From Malachius bipustulatus (taxonomy: Eukaryota; Arthropoda; Insecta; Coleoptera; Melyridae), in assembly GCA_910589415.1 (NCBI GenBank), contig OU342636.1:41679735-41743734 (forward strand): a stretch of 64,000 nt of DNA, written 5' to 3'. A program made the position numbers and the translations under genes. The first letter of the stretch is position 1. Each line of letters opens with the position of its first letter. Below the pieces are notes generated by a model. It was not told where the DNA came from. It saw only the letters and a list, made by a program, of their open reading frames with translations, and did no database searches. This document shows, one piece after another, positions 12,201 to 22,000 of this stretch.

Positions 12201-13908
12201 CTATCGTTATTTCTGTCACTTTTTGGTTTCCCACTGCTTTGATGTCTATGTTCATTACTTCGAATTCTTCTCCATTTTTCCTTAGCAGTGTTTTATAGTA
12301 GTCTACCCACTCTCTCACACTTATTCACACAAACTTACTATTCTGTTTTCCTTCTTTTCTTAAATTTCTTTTAGTTCTCCAGGCTTCGGCCCCTCTTGTT
12401 CCTCCCATGTATCTGTTCATCTCTACATTTTATTCTTACTCTTTCTTACTTCTTTTTTAACTTCTCTATTCCGTCTGGTGTATGTTATTTGATCCTCTCC
12501 TTTACCTGTACTTAACCAGGTGTTATAAGCTTTCTTTTTTTTAATTTTTGCCAAACAATGGTAAAACGCGTAATCGACATTATGGCAAGCTCTTGCTGTA
12601 TTTTCATTTTGATCAGTTTTGACAATTATTTGATTCGTTCTCATTGATTGTGCCAGTAATAAATGTACTTACAGGGAGTTGAAAAAATAAACAAAAATTT
12701 CAATATTTGTTCAAACTTTTAAAGAGTTTAATGAGATACGGAAGTATTGCCAGACATAATTCGTAAATTTCAGTAGACTACAATAATTTATGTTCTTTAT
12801 ACATTAAAAAAAATATATTTTTGAATGTTATGAACCGGTGTTAAGCGAAAATCTGACTTCGAGATCCAAATGCCACTCATAGAATCGGATGCAGAACTAC
12901 AAGAAGTACATTGACTTTTATTCTTTGATTTAAAAAAAACTGTATACTTTTAACTTTGCTTTTATTTACCAGGCGCTGATAACCCATGTGTAGTTGTTGA
13001 CTCAGGATTTAGTTTCACCCATGTGATTCCATATATCGAAGGAAAAAAATATTTTAAAGGCATCAAAAGAATTAACGTTGGAGGGAAGGTATAGATGATT
13101 TTTTTTTTTAATTATGTTCATAATTATTTATTTTTGAAATTTCAGTTATTAACGAATCATCTGAAGGATATAATTTCGTATCGTCAATATCACGTGATGG
13201 AAGAAACTTACGTGATAAATCAGGTGAAAGAAGACACTTGTTACGTCGCTGAAAATTTCAAAGCCGATTTGAAAGCTGCAGCTGCGAAAAGAAATAATCA
13301 GATCGTTCGAAATTATGTCTTACCTGATTTTAATACAATTCGGAGAGGGTAAGGATTCAAATAATTAGAGGTAAAAAATCAATTGGTAACAATTTTCCGT
13401 ACTGTTTTAGTTATATTCACGAACAAAAAGAAGGAGGTTCATCTATAGAAAACTGTCAAATATTAAGATTGAACAATGAAAGGTTTTCGGTGCCTGAGCT
13501 ACTTTTCCATCCGTCGGATATTGGTATAAAAAGCATGGGAGTTGCGGAAGCTGTGGCCAAATCGATAACATTGTGTCCTCCTCAGTTCCAAAGCCAGCTG
13601 GCTAAAAATATAATACTTATAGGAGGAAATGCTAATTTCTCCGGATTTAAAAATCGAATGTACTCAGAAATCCGCTCTATATTGCCGGATATCTGGGAAA
13701 TAAATGTTTACCAGCCGGAAGAGTAAGTAATAGCAAACGGGAAATAAATTAAAAATGATGAGCACTATTTTTTAGTCCTGTGACTTTTGCGTGGTCTGGC
13801 GGTAAATCTTTATTGAAGAGTCCTGCTTTCAAAAGTATGGTAGTAACAAAAGCGGAATATGAAGAACAAGGCTCCTCAATTTCATATAGGAAATTTAACG
13901 AGTGGTAA
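9259..13908 (+). CDS. Arp6: Actin-related protein 6 (Arp6), short form
   Basis: Nuclear actin-fold subunit of the SWR1/SRCAP-type complex that deposits H2A.Z and, in flies, is tied to heterochromatin. Exons: 9259-9427, 10218-10293, 11122-11465, 12973-13088, 13146-13348, 13411-13722, 13776-13908; 450 residues. Signature blocks appear in order: AFVIDNGAYSIKFG (actin nucleotide loop), VVPNCIMKAKSERKR, FNFKTIQDCMDEIFFEEY, VVDSGFSFTHVIPY, RINVGGKLLTNHLKDIISYR, VINQVKEDTCYVAENF, YVLPDFNTIRRGY, NERFSVPELLFHPSDIG, NIILIGGNANFSGFKNRMYSE, and AWSGGK near the end. Human Arp6 is about 396 residues and starts just before the DNGAY block; here no ATG exists there, so the frame is carried from an upstream exon that adds a basic 56-residue N-terminus (for example SFLRRYDKQRSKRR). 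The form ends KFNEW and stop, with AATAAA at 14069-14074. A possible longer form is listed separately. Confidence 0.95.
10722..11098. mobile_element. Truncated foldback element in Arp6 intron 2
   Basis: ACATGTCCCTATTTTAACTT near 10733 pairs with AAGTTAAAATAGGGACATGT near 10888, and internal TATACAGGGTGATAAAAAAT resembles the ends and centre of the palindromes at 48059-48922 and 55077-56545. The right end (CACCCTGTATGTA) stops about 24 bases before the acceptor of exon 3 at 11122. One arm is shorter than the other, so this is a decayed or internally deleted copy. No protein is encoded. Confidence 0.65.
11470..12650 (-). pseudogene. Degenerate non-LTR retrotransposon in Arp6 intron 3
   Basis: Three minus-strand blocks, in retroelement order, sit antisense in the intron. 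About 12423-12644 encodes a basic linker (KKKKAYNTWLSTGKGED). About 12100-12318 encodes VDYYKTLLRK and GPGNIPIELIKY, the lead into a reverse transcriptase. About 11480-11942 encodes the core: NGLRQGCSLSPTLFKIYI and LLVADDQVIIA, where the catalytic A-D-D is kept but the preceding aromatic residue is Val. Stops and frameshifts separate the blocks, for instance between 11945 and 12100. The element is dead and incomplete; neither the endonuclease domain nor a clear 3' tail is visible. Confidence 0.85.
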
Positions 13909-14427
13909 ATATAATTTGATTTTTTTTTTACTTTTGAATGGTTTATCTTTTTTCACATACTGTATTGGCAGAAACTGCTATAGTTGATGCGGTTTATTGG
14001 ATTTTTTTGTTTCTCTTTACTAGATAAATTATTTATTTGGTGTTTTTACTATGATTAATAGAAATGTCAATAAAACAATATACTGGGTGTTGAAACTCGT
14101 GGAAAAAACAAACAACACACTATGGAATGGTGTCGTGGGATTTCAAAAAACAAAACAAAGAAATTCTATCTTCATTTGTTTCGAAGATATTGCAATTTAT
14201 TTTCAAGCATGGTAACATTGCATTGAATTTTCATGTATGAGAATACAATCTACAATCTCTTTTTAATATTGCAATTCTATGGTTGCAGCTTGCAGTCATG
14301 CTTTTTTGTCAGTTTGTCAAAATTTAGCTCTCTTGAACATTTGAAACTGGACATTTTTTTTTTAATAAACTTAACTGTAATTTCTTAATGTTCAAGATGG
14401 ATTTTTCTATCTTGGCAGTCATGCATC
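13909..14427 (+). other. 3' UTR of short Arp6 and start of the last intron
   Basis: If the TAA at 13906 is used, this is 3' UTR with a canonical AATAAA at 14069-14074, about 160 bases after the stop. If the GT at 13905-13906 is used as a donor, it is the start of a 2.6 kb intron. Nothing else coding is seen. Confidence 0.55.
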
Positions 14428-15733
14428 TTTTTTTCGATTTTTTTGCCAGCCCAGGTTAGGTCCAAAATTTATCTTTTTGCCAGCCCAGGTTAGCTCCGAA
14501 TTTTATCGTTTTTGCGAGTTTTTCGGCAGCCCAGGTTAGGTCCTAACTTTATCATTTCGCCATCCCAGGTTAGGTCCAAAATGTATCTTTTTGCCAGCCC
14601 AGGTTAGGTCCGAAATTTATCTTTTTGCCAGCCCAGGTTAGGTCCGAAAGTGATCTTTTTTAGATTTTTTGCCAGCCCAGGTGAGCTCTGAAAATTATCT
14701 TTTTGCCAGCCCAGGTTAGGTCCAAAATTTATCATTTCGCCAGCCCAGGTTAGCTCCCAAATTTATCTTTTGCCAGCCCAGGTTAGGTCCGAAATTTATC
14801 TTTTTGCCAGCCCAGGTTAGGTCCGAAAATGATATTTTTTTCAATTTTTTTGCTAGCCCAGGTTAGGTCCAAAATTTATCTTTTTGCCAGCCCAGCTTAG
14901 CTCCGAATTTTATCGTTTTTGCGAGTTTTTCGGCAGCCCAGGTTAGGTCCTAAGTTTATCATTTCGCCAGCCCAGGTTAGCTCCCAAATTTATCTTTTGC
15001 CAGCCCAGGTTAGGTCCAAAATTTATCTTTTTGCCAGCCCAGGTTAGGTCCGAAAATGATATTTTTTTTCGATTTTTTGCCAGCCCAGGTGAGCTCTGAA
15101 AATGATCTTTTTGCCAGCCCAGGTTAGCTCCGAAAATTATCTTTTTTTCGATTTTTTTGCCAGCCCAGGTTAGGTCCAAAATTTAGCTTTTTGCCAGCCC
15201 AGGTTAGGTCCGAAAATGATCTTTTTTTAGATTTTTTGCCAGCCCAGGTGAGCTCTGAAAATTATCTTTTTGCCAGCCCAGGTTAGCTCCGAAAATTATC
15301 TTTTTTTCGATTTTTTGCCAGCCCAGGTTAGGTCCAAAATTTATCTTTTTGCCAGCCCAGCTTAGCTCCGAATTTTATCGTTTTTGCGAGTTTTTCGGCA
15401 GCCCAGGTTAGGTCCTAACTTTATCATTTCGCCAGCCCAGGTTAGCTCCCAAATTTATCTTTTGCCAGCCCAGGTTAGGTCCAAAATTTATCTTTTTGCC
15501 AGCCCAGGTTAGGTCCGAAAATGATATTTTTTTCGATTATTTGCCAGCCCAGGTGAGCTCTGAAAATTTATCTTGTTGCCAGCCCAGGTTAGGTCCGAAA
15601 ATGATTTTTTTTTCGATATTTTGCCAGCCCAGGTGAGCTCTGAAAATTATCTTTTTGCCAGCTCAGGTTAGCTCCGAAAATTATCTTTTTTTCGATTTTT
15701 TTGCCAGCCCAGGTTAGGTCCAAAATTTATCTT
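14428..15733 (+). repeat. Tandem array of about 34 GCCAGCCCAGGTTAGGTCC units
   Basis: Units of mostly 31-46 bases share the core GCCAGCCCAGGTTAGGTCC (variants GTTAGCTCC, GTGAGCTCT) followed by an A/T-rich arm ending ATCTTTTT. Longer arms carry TTCGATTTTT or TTTTTGCGAGTTTTTCG. The rare GCGAG arm recurs at about 14514, 14921 and 15386, so a higher-order period of about 407-465 bases overlies the short one. The array lies wholly inside the last Arp6 intron. Minus-strand open frames across it (repeated LGWQK, DLTWAGKK) are a product of the repeat and not genes. Confidence 0.95.
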
Positions 15734-16502
15734 ATCAATATTATAATATATTCTCAAATATTGACTCCCCCCCCCTCCCAATTGTTTTGTAAAGAAATCT
15801 TAGATGGGTCATTTGTTAAGATTGAAAAGCTGCTTCTGTTGATGTAGGTAGTTACGCATTTTGAATCTGTTGAGCCAGCTTCGAGAAAATCGGGGAAAAG
15901 TTTTCAATTTGTGATGTTATTTTTATATGACTTTTTTTTTCTAATAATAAGTATCTACAGAAATCTTAAAAAACTTAAAAATTGGGTATTTTTAAGTTTA
16001 TTAAATCTAATGATAAGGTGTTAATAATAATAATTGGCATATAAAGTACTCCTACTTTACAGGCAATTCGCATAGTTTTTAGATTGTATTTGGCCTTTGT
16101 GAGGCTTGGAAAAAATGCAGAGAAATGGTGCAAAAACCCCATGTTATTCAAAGGGAAAACAGTTCGTGGTTACATAGAGCTCTGAAATTTCGGCTACTTT
16201 GTTTTTTATTTATCTTGAACTAAATGAAGGGGCGTCGCGATTAAAATTGCTCCACATTGGTTTTAAGGACCATCCTAAATTAACGTTTCATCATTAAAGA
16301 GCACACAAAAATGCAGTTGTCAGTGTCAGCACTGTAAGCGTTACTAAATTACTTCTTATACTGGTATTCCCAAAACTTTATGACTTTCTTATAGCTTCTA
16401 CTCATAGGTAATTGAATTAATGGATGATAGAAATTAACTTTTACTCCTTCTATTAAAATAATACACAATGGAATGAAATATAATAAAATATTTTCTGTTT
16501 AG
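15734..16502. other. Remainder of the long Arp6 intron
   Basis: AT-rich, no gene or clear repeat. A C-run (CCCCCCCCTCCC) at about 15769-15779 stands out. A pyrimidine-rich TTTTCTGTTTAG precedes the exon at 16503. Confidence 0.4.
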
Positions 16503-16938
16503 GACATCGTTTTCTGAAGACAAATCAGAGAAACAAACTGAAATAAAACCGGTAAGCTTACTTGATCATATAAAGAAATTTAACATTTTTGGTAAAACAA
16601 ACGTTACCAATGAAGAAACTCAGAGCGAGGAACCTAAAAATGGAACTCCAAGTAAATCTTCTGAAGTCACATCGTCTAAATCTACTCAAGAGGACGGCAG
16701 GTCTTTAAACAGTGATGTATTGATAGAGAATGACACCAGCGAATCAAATTCCACTTCAGATAGTTTTCGTTCTGCCGAAATTTTAAACAAGAATGAACGA
16801 GGCCCTAGAGGGCGAAACACAAAACGGAAAGCAACTGAAGATGTTGAAATTATCGAAGAGCAAGTAGTTGAAGTCGAAGAAGCAGAAGAAGATTACTTAC
16901 GTGATAGCTTATTTCCATTCGGTACCAGTTATTTGTAG
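16503..16938 (+). CDS. Arp6: Alternative last exon of Arp6 (acidic/basic C-terminal extension)
   Basis: An open frame of about 145 codons begins directly after a good acceptor (TTTTCTGTTTAG) with no ATG until 16720, so it must be joined by splicing. It needs two bases from the previous exon; the donor TG|GTAAAT at 13904/13905, which contains the short-form stop, supplies exactly TG, restoring Trp and reading on as TSFSEDKSEKQTEIKP. The protein is Ser/Thr- and Glu-rich with SLLDHIKKFNIFGK near the start, a likely nuclear-localisation cluster (RGRNTKRKATED), a Glu/Val-rich acidic stretch, and the end DSLFPFGTSYL. ATTAAA at 17034-17039 could serve as poly(A) signal. With it Arp6 would be 594 residues. 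I recognise no domain. The join is inferred from phase and splice sites, not shown by transcript data. Confidence 0.6.
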
Positions 16939-17649
16939 TCGATGTTTACTTTATAAAACTGTATGATTTTATATATTTTAATCATTTTTTGGATCTCGAA
17001 TGTAAATATTTTTGTAAAGTTATAAAGCTCTTTATTAAAAGTCCATCTTGAAAAATAATTTTATTGCTTTGAGTTAATTTTAAGTTAATTTTTTCTTTTG
17101 TGAATGAAAGAATAACCCCAGGTGGTCTGATCGAAACAGAGCATGGATGTTTCACTGTACTTCCAGCTCATTAGTCTGCTGTATCAACCAAGATCACAAC
17201 CAGGAGAGGGACGTGTCGAATAGATAAAACTAATGGTCATGTTGATTTATAATAATAATTAGATGTGATGTTACCTGGCAACCTGGCTGAAGTGACGTCA
17301 CCAGGTTAACGCAAAGAGGCAGTTTGCTATTTATTCTTGGTAGTTTTTATAAGTGAAAGTGAAAATATTGCCTATTTACCTAATAATACACAATCCATTA
17401 ATAAAATGCGACTATTGATAAAATGAGAGCTGGTATATAATGTGTCTAATAATCTTTTTTATCAAGCTTTTATTCAAGAAGTCTAAATAATAGTCTAAAT
17501 AAAAATTACTTGATTCATTATAAAAAATTATACATGATTAGGTACAAGTAGTGTCTTATTATGCAGGGCAATGTCACACGACGTAAAGGTTTATGGTACC
17601 TCCTCAATGACATGCAGCAGTCCAATGGTAGCCAGATCGCCATTCTTAC
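16939..17649. other. Spacer between Arp6 and the THAP-like exon
   Basis: After the probable poly(A) site near 17040 no gene is seen. About 17120-17215 (CATGGATGTTTCACTG..., TCTGCTGTATCAACCA) is weakly similar to the repeat at 57840-57930, so it is probably a decayed copy of that family; a second weak match occurs at about 18205-18270. Confidence 0.35.
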
Positions 17650-17728
17650 GGAATCTGAAATATTTAATACTCATTCCCTGCATAATTCGATTATTGTTTT
17701 CACAGGAAACCACTGCACAAGTTGACAT
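17650..17728 (-). pseudogene. THAP zinc-finger N-terminus, single exon
   Basis: From an ATG at 17728 the minus strand reads MSTCAVVSCENNN then GMSIKYFRFP and meets a donor C|GTAAGA. This is the classic start of a THAP domain: Cys-x4-Cys followed by an aromatic-x-F-P motif. A THAP domain of about 90 residues would need a following exon with W, a second C and H, and F; I could not find one downstream. It could be exon 1 of a small gene or a relic of a P-element-like transposase. It lies between the convergent Arp6 and RACK1 genes. Confidence 0.45.
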
Positions 17729-19021
17729 TTTATAGGTTTTTAAAAGTGTAGAATTTTTATTTGGGACATAATCAACTGTCATTAACACAGTTAAAACCAA
17801 CTTCAAACTTTACTAACACCACCTAAATGGAAAATGTAAATCAATAAAGCAAAAGCTATTGCTGTATTCATGAGTCTGTAAATTTAAACTATTATGGTAC
17901 CGGTCAGCCATGTTACATCACTGCACAGAAAATACTGAAATTCATTCAGCTAATAACATACGGCTGTGTGTATCCTGAAAATTAGATGTAAAAATGTATT
18001 TAGACAAAAAAATGTTCAGCATGTTTGAAACAAAAAAAAACCGTATAAAAGTGAAAAACAAAACACTTCAATTTTATTTGTTTGAAATTTTCTTTATACG
18101 TTTCTTTTCGCAAAGAACTTTGTAAAGAAACAATGCTGAATATTTGTGTACAATTCAACATCTAATTATAAATCATCCTGTATGGAATGATCATGATTTG
18201 ATTATCAAAAACATAGTGGTTTGCATGGAGTATTGCCATCTAGTGGCTGAAAGCACGACTTTCATTAATTCATAACGCAACCAGAAGTGCATGCCCTTAA
18301 TTATCTTCCCTGTCAGTCCTTCCTTTCCGGGAAGTTTTCATGGGGTAGGGTTGTACCTAATTTGATACCTCATTTTAGCGTAAAACTTCATGATGTAATA
18401 TAAGTGCAACCGTAAAAAATATGAGATCCTGAGCAGCTGCCCACAATTACATGCCCTGCCACCTCTTTCTAGCAAGTTTTCACCTGGCAGGATTTACTTT
18501 TCAGGTAGGGGACACCAAGACCTTTAATTTGATCTCATTTTAATTTAAAAGTCTCATTTTTAGGGTAAAACTGTGGGTGAGTTCGTCAACAACAAACATT
18601 CCCTTTGAGTGCCCCCTTCAGGATTGCCCAGCAAGATTGGACCAGGCATATTCTGATTTTTATTACAAAACAACAGGGGTGCACATTTATTTATTATTCC
18701 ACCCAACAGATCTAATCAAGTAACAGGGTTACACTATATATTTAACACTATCAACTAAAATAAATACCATTATATAGGTGATGAGGAATTGTCGGTCACG
18801 AATAGTACCACTACTACCACAGACCACAGCCTTCAAGAGTAAATAAAAATAATAATAAATTATATTTTGTAGATATAGTCGGTGAGAGCTTACCATTTGG
18901 CATTTCAGAAATTTTCAAAGCGGACTGGACTGGAGCCCACCCTGAATAATGAAAGACAAAATAAATTTTTTGCAAGTTTAATAACTTATGCTCATAAGTA
19001 TAAAACATTAAAAACGTCAAC
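17729..19021. other. Intergenic spacer between convergent Arp6 and RACK1
   Basis: No supported gene. A TTTATT at 18686-18691 (AATAAA on the minus strand) could end the RACK1 transcript about 330 bases after its stop. Confidence 0.35.
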
Positions 19022-22000
19022 TCAATGGGATGAAATACCGACTTGCCATACTCGGATGGTATTATCTGAATACCCTGCAAAGAGGGTCTGCCCATCAGTA
19101 GACCAGGCTAAGGAAAGACATTGAGGAGGCTCTGCCTTACTTGTTTGAGACACGACTTCGGGCTTTAATTCCTCTACCATTTCCTTACTTTCAAGGTCCC
19201 AAATCTTGATTGATGGTCCAAAAGCAGCACACAGCCAATACCTGAAAAAATTACACATACTTAATTTCCCCGTTAACCACTCTCAATAAACGAGATTCAT
19301 TAAAGTCTCGTTCAGACCCATATCCGCTAACCTCTCATAGAAATCAAGAGGTTTCTTAATTATACATCATTTACCCAGTTGACTAAAAAAACTGATAAAA
19401 AAAAAACTTGGATCAAAAAAGACAAACCTATTAGGAGAGAAACATAATGCTGTAATAATATCATTATGATCCAGTGTATGCAAGTGTTTTCCATCATTGA
19501 GGTCCCAAAGCATGGCTTTGCAATCTTTCCCTCCGCTAGCACATAAACTACCATCAGGGGATACGGTGGCAGTATTGAGGTATCCCGTATGTCCCGAGTG
19601 ATTTATCCTCAAGCGGCAATTGGTTAGATTCCATACTTTCACCAGACGATCCCAGCCAGCTGAGACGATGATTGGATTAGCGTTATTCGGGGAAAATCGT
19701 ACACATGATACCCAGTCGGAGTGACCGTCGTCTTGAATTGTGTATTTACACTCGGCCAGAGTGTTCCAGAGCTTTATGGTCTTGTCACGAGATCCAGATA
19801 CGATCTGTCGGTTGTCAACAGAGAAGGCGACACTCAGGACATCCTAAAGATAAAATCCGAGTTAATTTATGCCAACTTTCTTATAATATAGATGAGAGTC
19901 AGGGGAATATTGTTTTCAAAATTAAGGATCTAATTGACATATTAATTATATGACATTCCTCTGATTAGATATTAAATATTATAGAGGCAGCGTGCGACCT
20001 TGAAAAAAGCGCCGCTTGGCAGATTCTGTTGTCAAAACTCTGGTGTTCGAATTTGTCTGCTAAAGGTGCTACTTGTCACTGTGCACTGGGGAACCTGTAT
20101 TACCGACACTGGCGGCTTAGTTAGTGTTGGTAATACAGGTACCCTACTGTGCACGCACCCTATTCAGCGTGCGACTTTGAAAAAAGTGCCGCCTGTCCAT
20201 TCTGTTACCAAAACTCTGATGTACGAATTAAAATTTATTCGCTTAAGTTTAACAAGGACAGTGCACGCACCCTATTGAGAATTTGCTGCCAGAAGAGAGT
20301 ATCCACAAAAACTGCCATTTTCATTTTGATGATAACCAGTAGGGTACCATCTTGAAACACATACAATAATAATTATACACATAAAATATTTTGGCACCTT
20401 GTTCGAGAGGTCGTTTTAAATTTTTATTTTTCATATAAATGTATTTTTCTTCGTTACAGAACTAGAAGAGTCAAGACTTGCAGTACATACGTTTTTACTG
20501 ACATATTATATGTAATGTATATGTGCGTTCTTATTTAGTTAAAATTGTCAAAATGACCATCAAATGTACAAAAAACATTAACTCTAGAGGAGAAGTGCCG
20601 AATTCTGGATAGTTTGGAAAAGGGAAGTAGCATAAGACGTGTCACAACAATTTGATGTTGGTACATCAACTGTATTTGATATTAAACGCAAAAAATCTCA
20701 AATACGGCAATTTGTGGCCAAGTCTTATGAAAGAATAGGTAAGGTGTTTTTGGATTATATTTACCGTTTTCTGATTAACCAACATCTACATATGTACGAA
20801 TTTTAGGTAAAAGAAAAATCTTACGTAAAGGTAAAAATCGGAAAATGGAAAGGATACTTTATAACTGGTTTCTCAAACAGCGAGAAAACCATATTCCTGT
20901 AACTTCGGAAGTGGTAAAAATGATTTTTTGGCAAGTAATGAATGGCTATGTAAATTTAAAGCCAGATACGGCATACGATATCTGATAGTTTGCGGAGAAC
21001 GTGTTTCAAGTGATACTGCTGCTGTTAGTCCGTTTCAAAGAAAATTTTTGAAGCTTGTGGAAGAAATGAGCTCTACAGAAGATCAAATCTACAATGCAGA
21101 CGAGACGGCTGCTTTTTGGAGAGTTTTGCCTGGAAACACTTGGGTTCACACCAATGAAAAATCGGCCCCTGACAGAAAAATTTCGAAAGACAGAGTAACA
21201 GAATAACAGAGGAACTCACAAACTGCCTCTGTTGGTCATTGGCAAGTTGGCTCATCCAAGGCCTTCAAAAACTCCGTCCTGCTCGCTGTTTACATATCAA
21301 CCAGTAGAGGATGGATAACCAAAGATCTCTTTATTGACTGGTTTAATACCTGTTTTGTTCCTTCTGTTAAACGGCATTTAGGAGCCGTAAACAAAAAAAA
21401 AGAAGGCCTTGCTTTTATTAGACAATGCACCGTCGCATCCTACTGAAGAGGAGCTACATAATGATCCATTTTAGAGTTATTTTTCTGCCGCCAAACTGCA
21501 CTGCCCTGATCCAACCGATGGACCAGAACCCCATACAGAAATACAGAACATTAAGGTCAGATATAGAAAACTTTTACTAGAAACTGTAATTTCTCAACAA
21601 GAAGAGTTGTCAAAATTTTGAATCTTTATAATTTGAAATAGGCAGTGATAAACTTGGACAAGGCATGGCAGAACATTAGCTTCAATAATATAAATACGAG
21701 TTGGTCACCACTGTGGCCTGAAATGGGACGAGGAAGACGAAATTCCATTGGAAATCATGGCAAAAAGAAATAAATATGGTGATTTAACTGAAATTATTGA
21801 CGATGATGAAGAAGAAGAGGCACATGAAACCAAGGACAATGAAGAACAGGACCAACACAAAATAAGGAATGCAGATGCAATAATCTTTTTCAATTTGTAT
21901 TGAATGGGCAGAAGATATTCTGCTACTCAAGAAACTATCTGGAAAAGCAAAAGAAATCAATCTGAAAAGTTTAACAGTCAACCATTCGTCTGCTTATTCT

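Noticed and set aside
14943..15179. Minus-strand ORF with repeated LGWQK/DLTWAGKK units
   Set aside because: It is a translation of the tandem array; the short period is not a multiple of three throughout and no start or splice context supports a protein.
14428..15733. Reading the array as CRISPR or telomeric (TTAGG) repeats
   Set aside because: Units vary in length, spacers are not unique, the host is eukaryotic, and TTAGG occurs only once per unit rather than in tandem.
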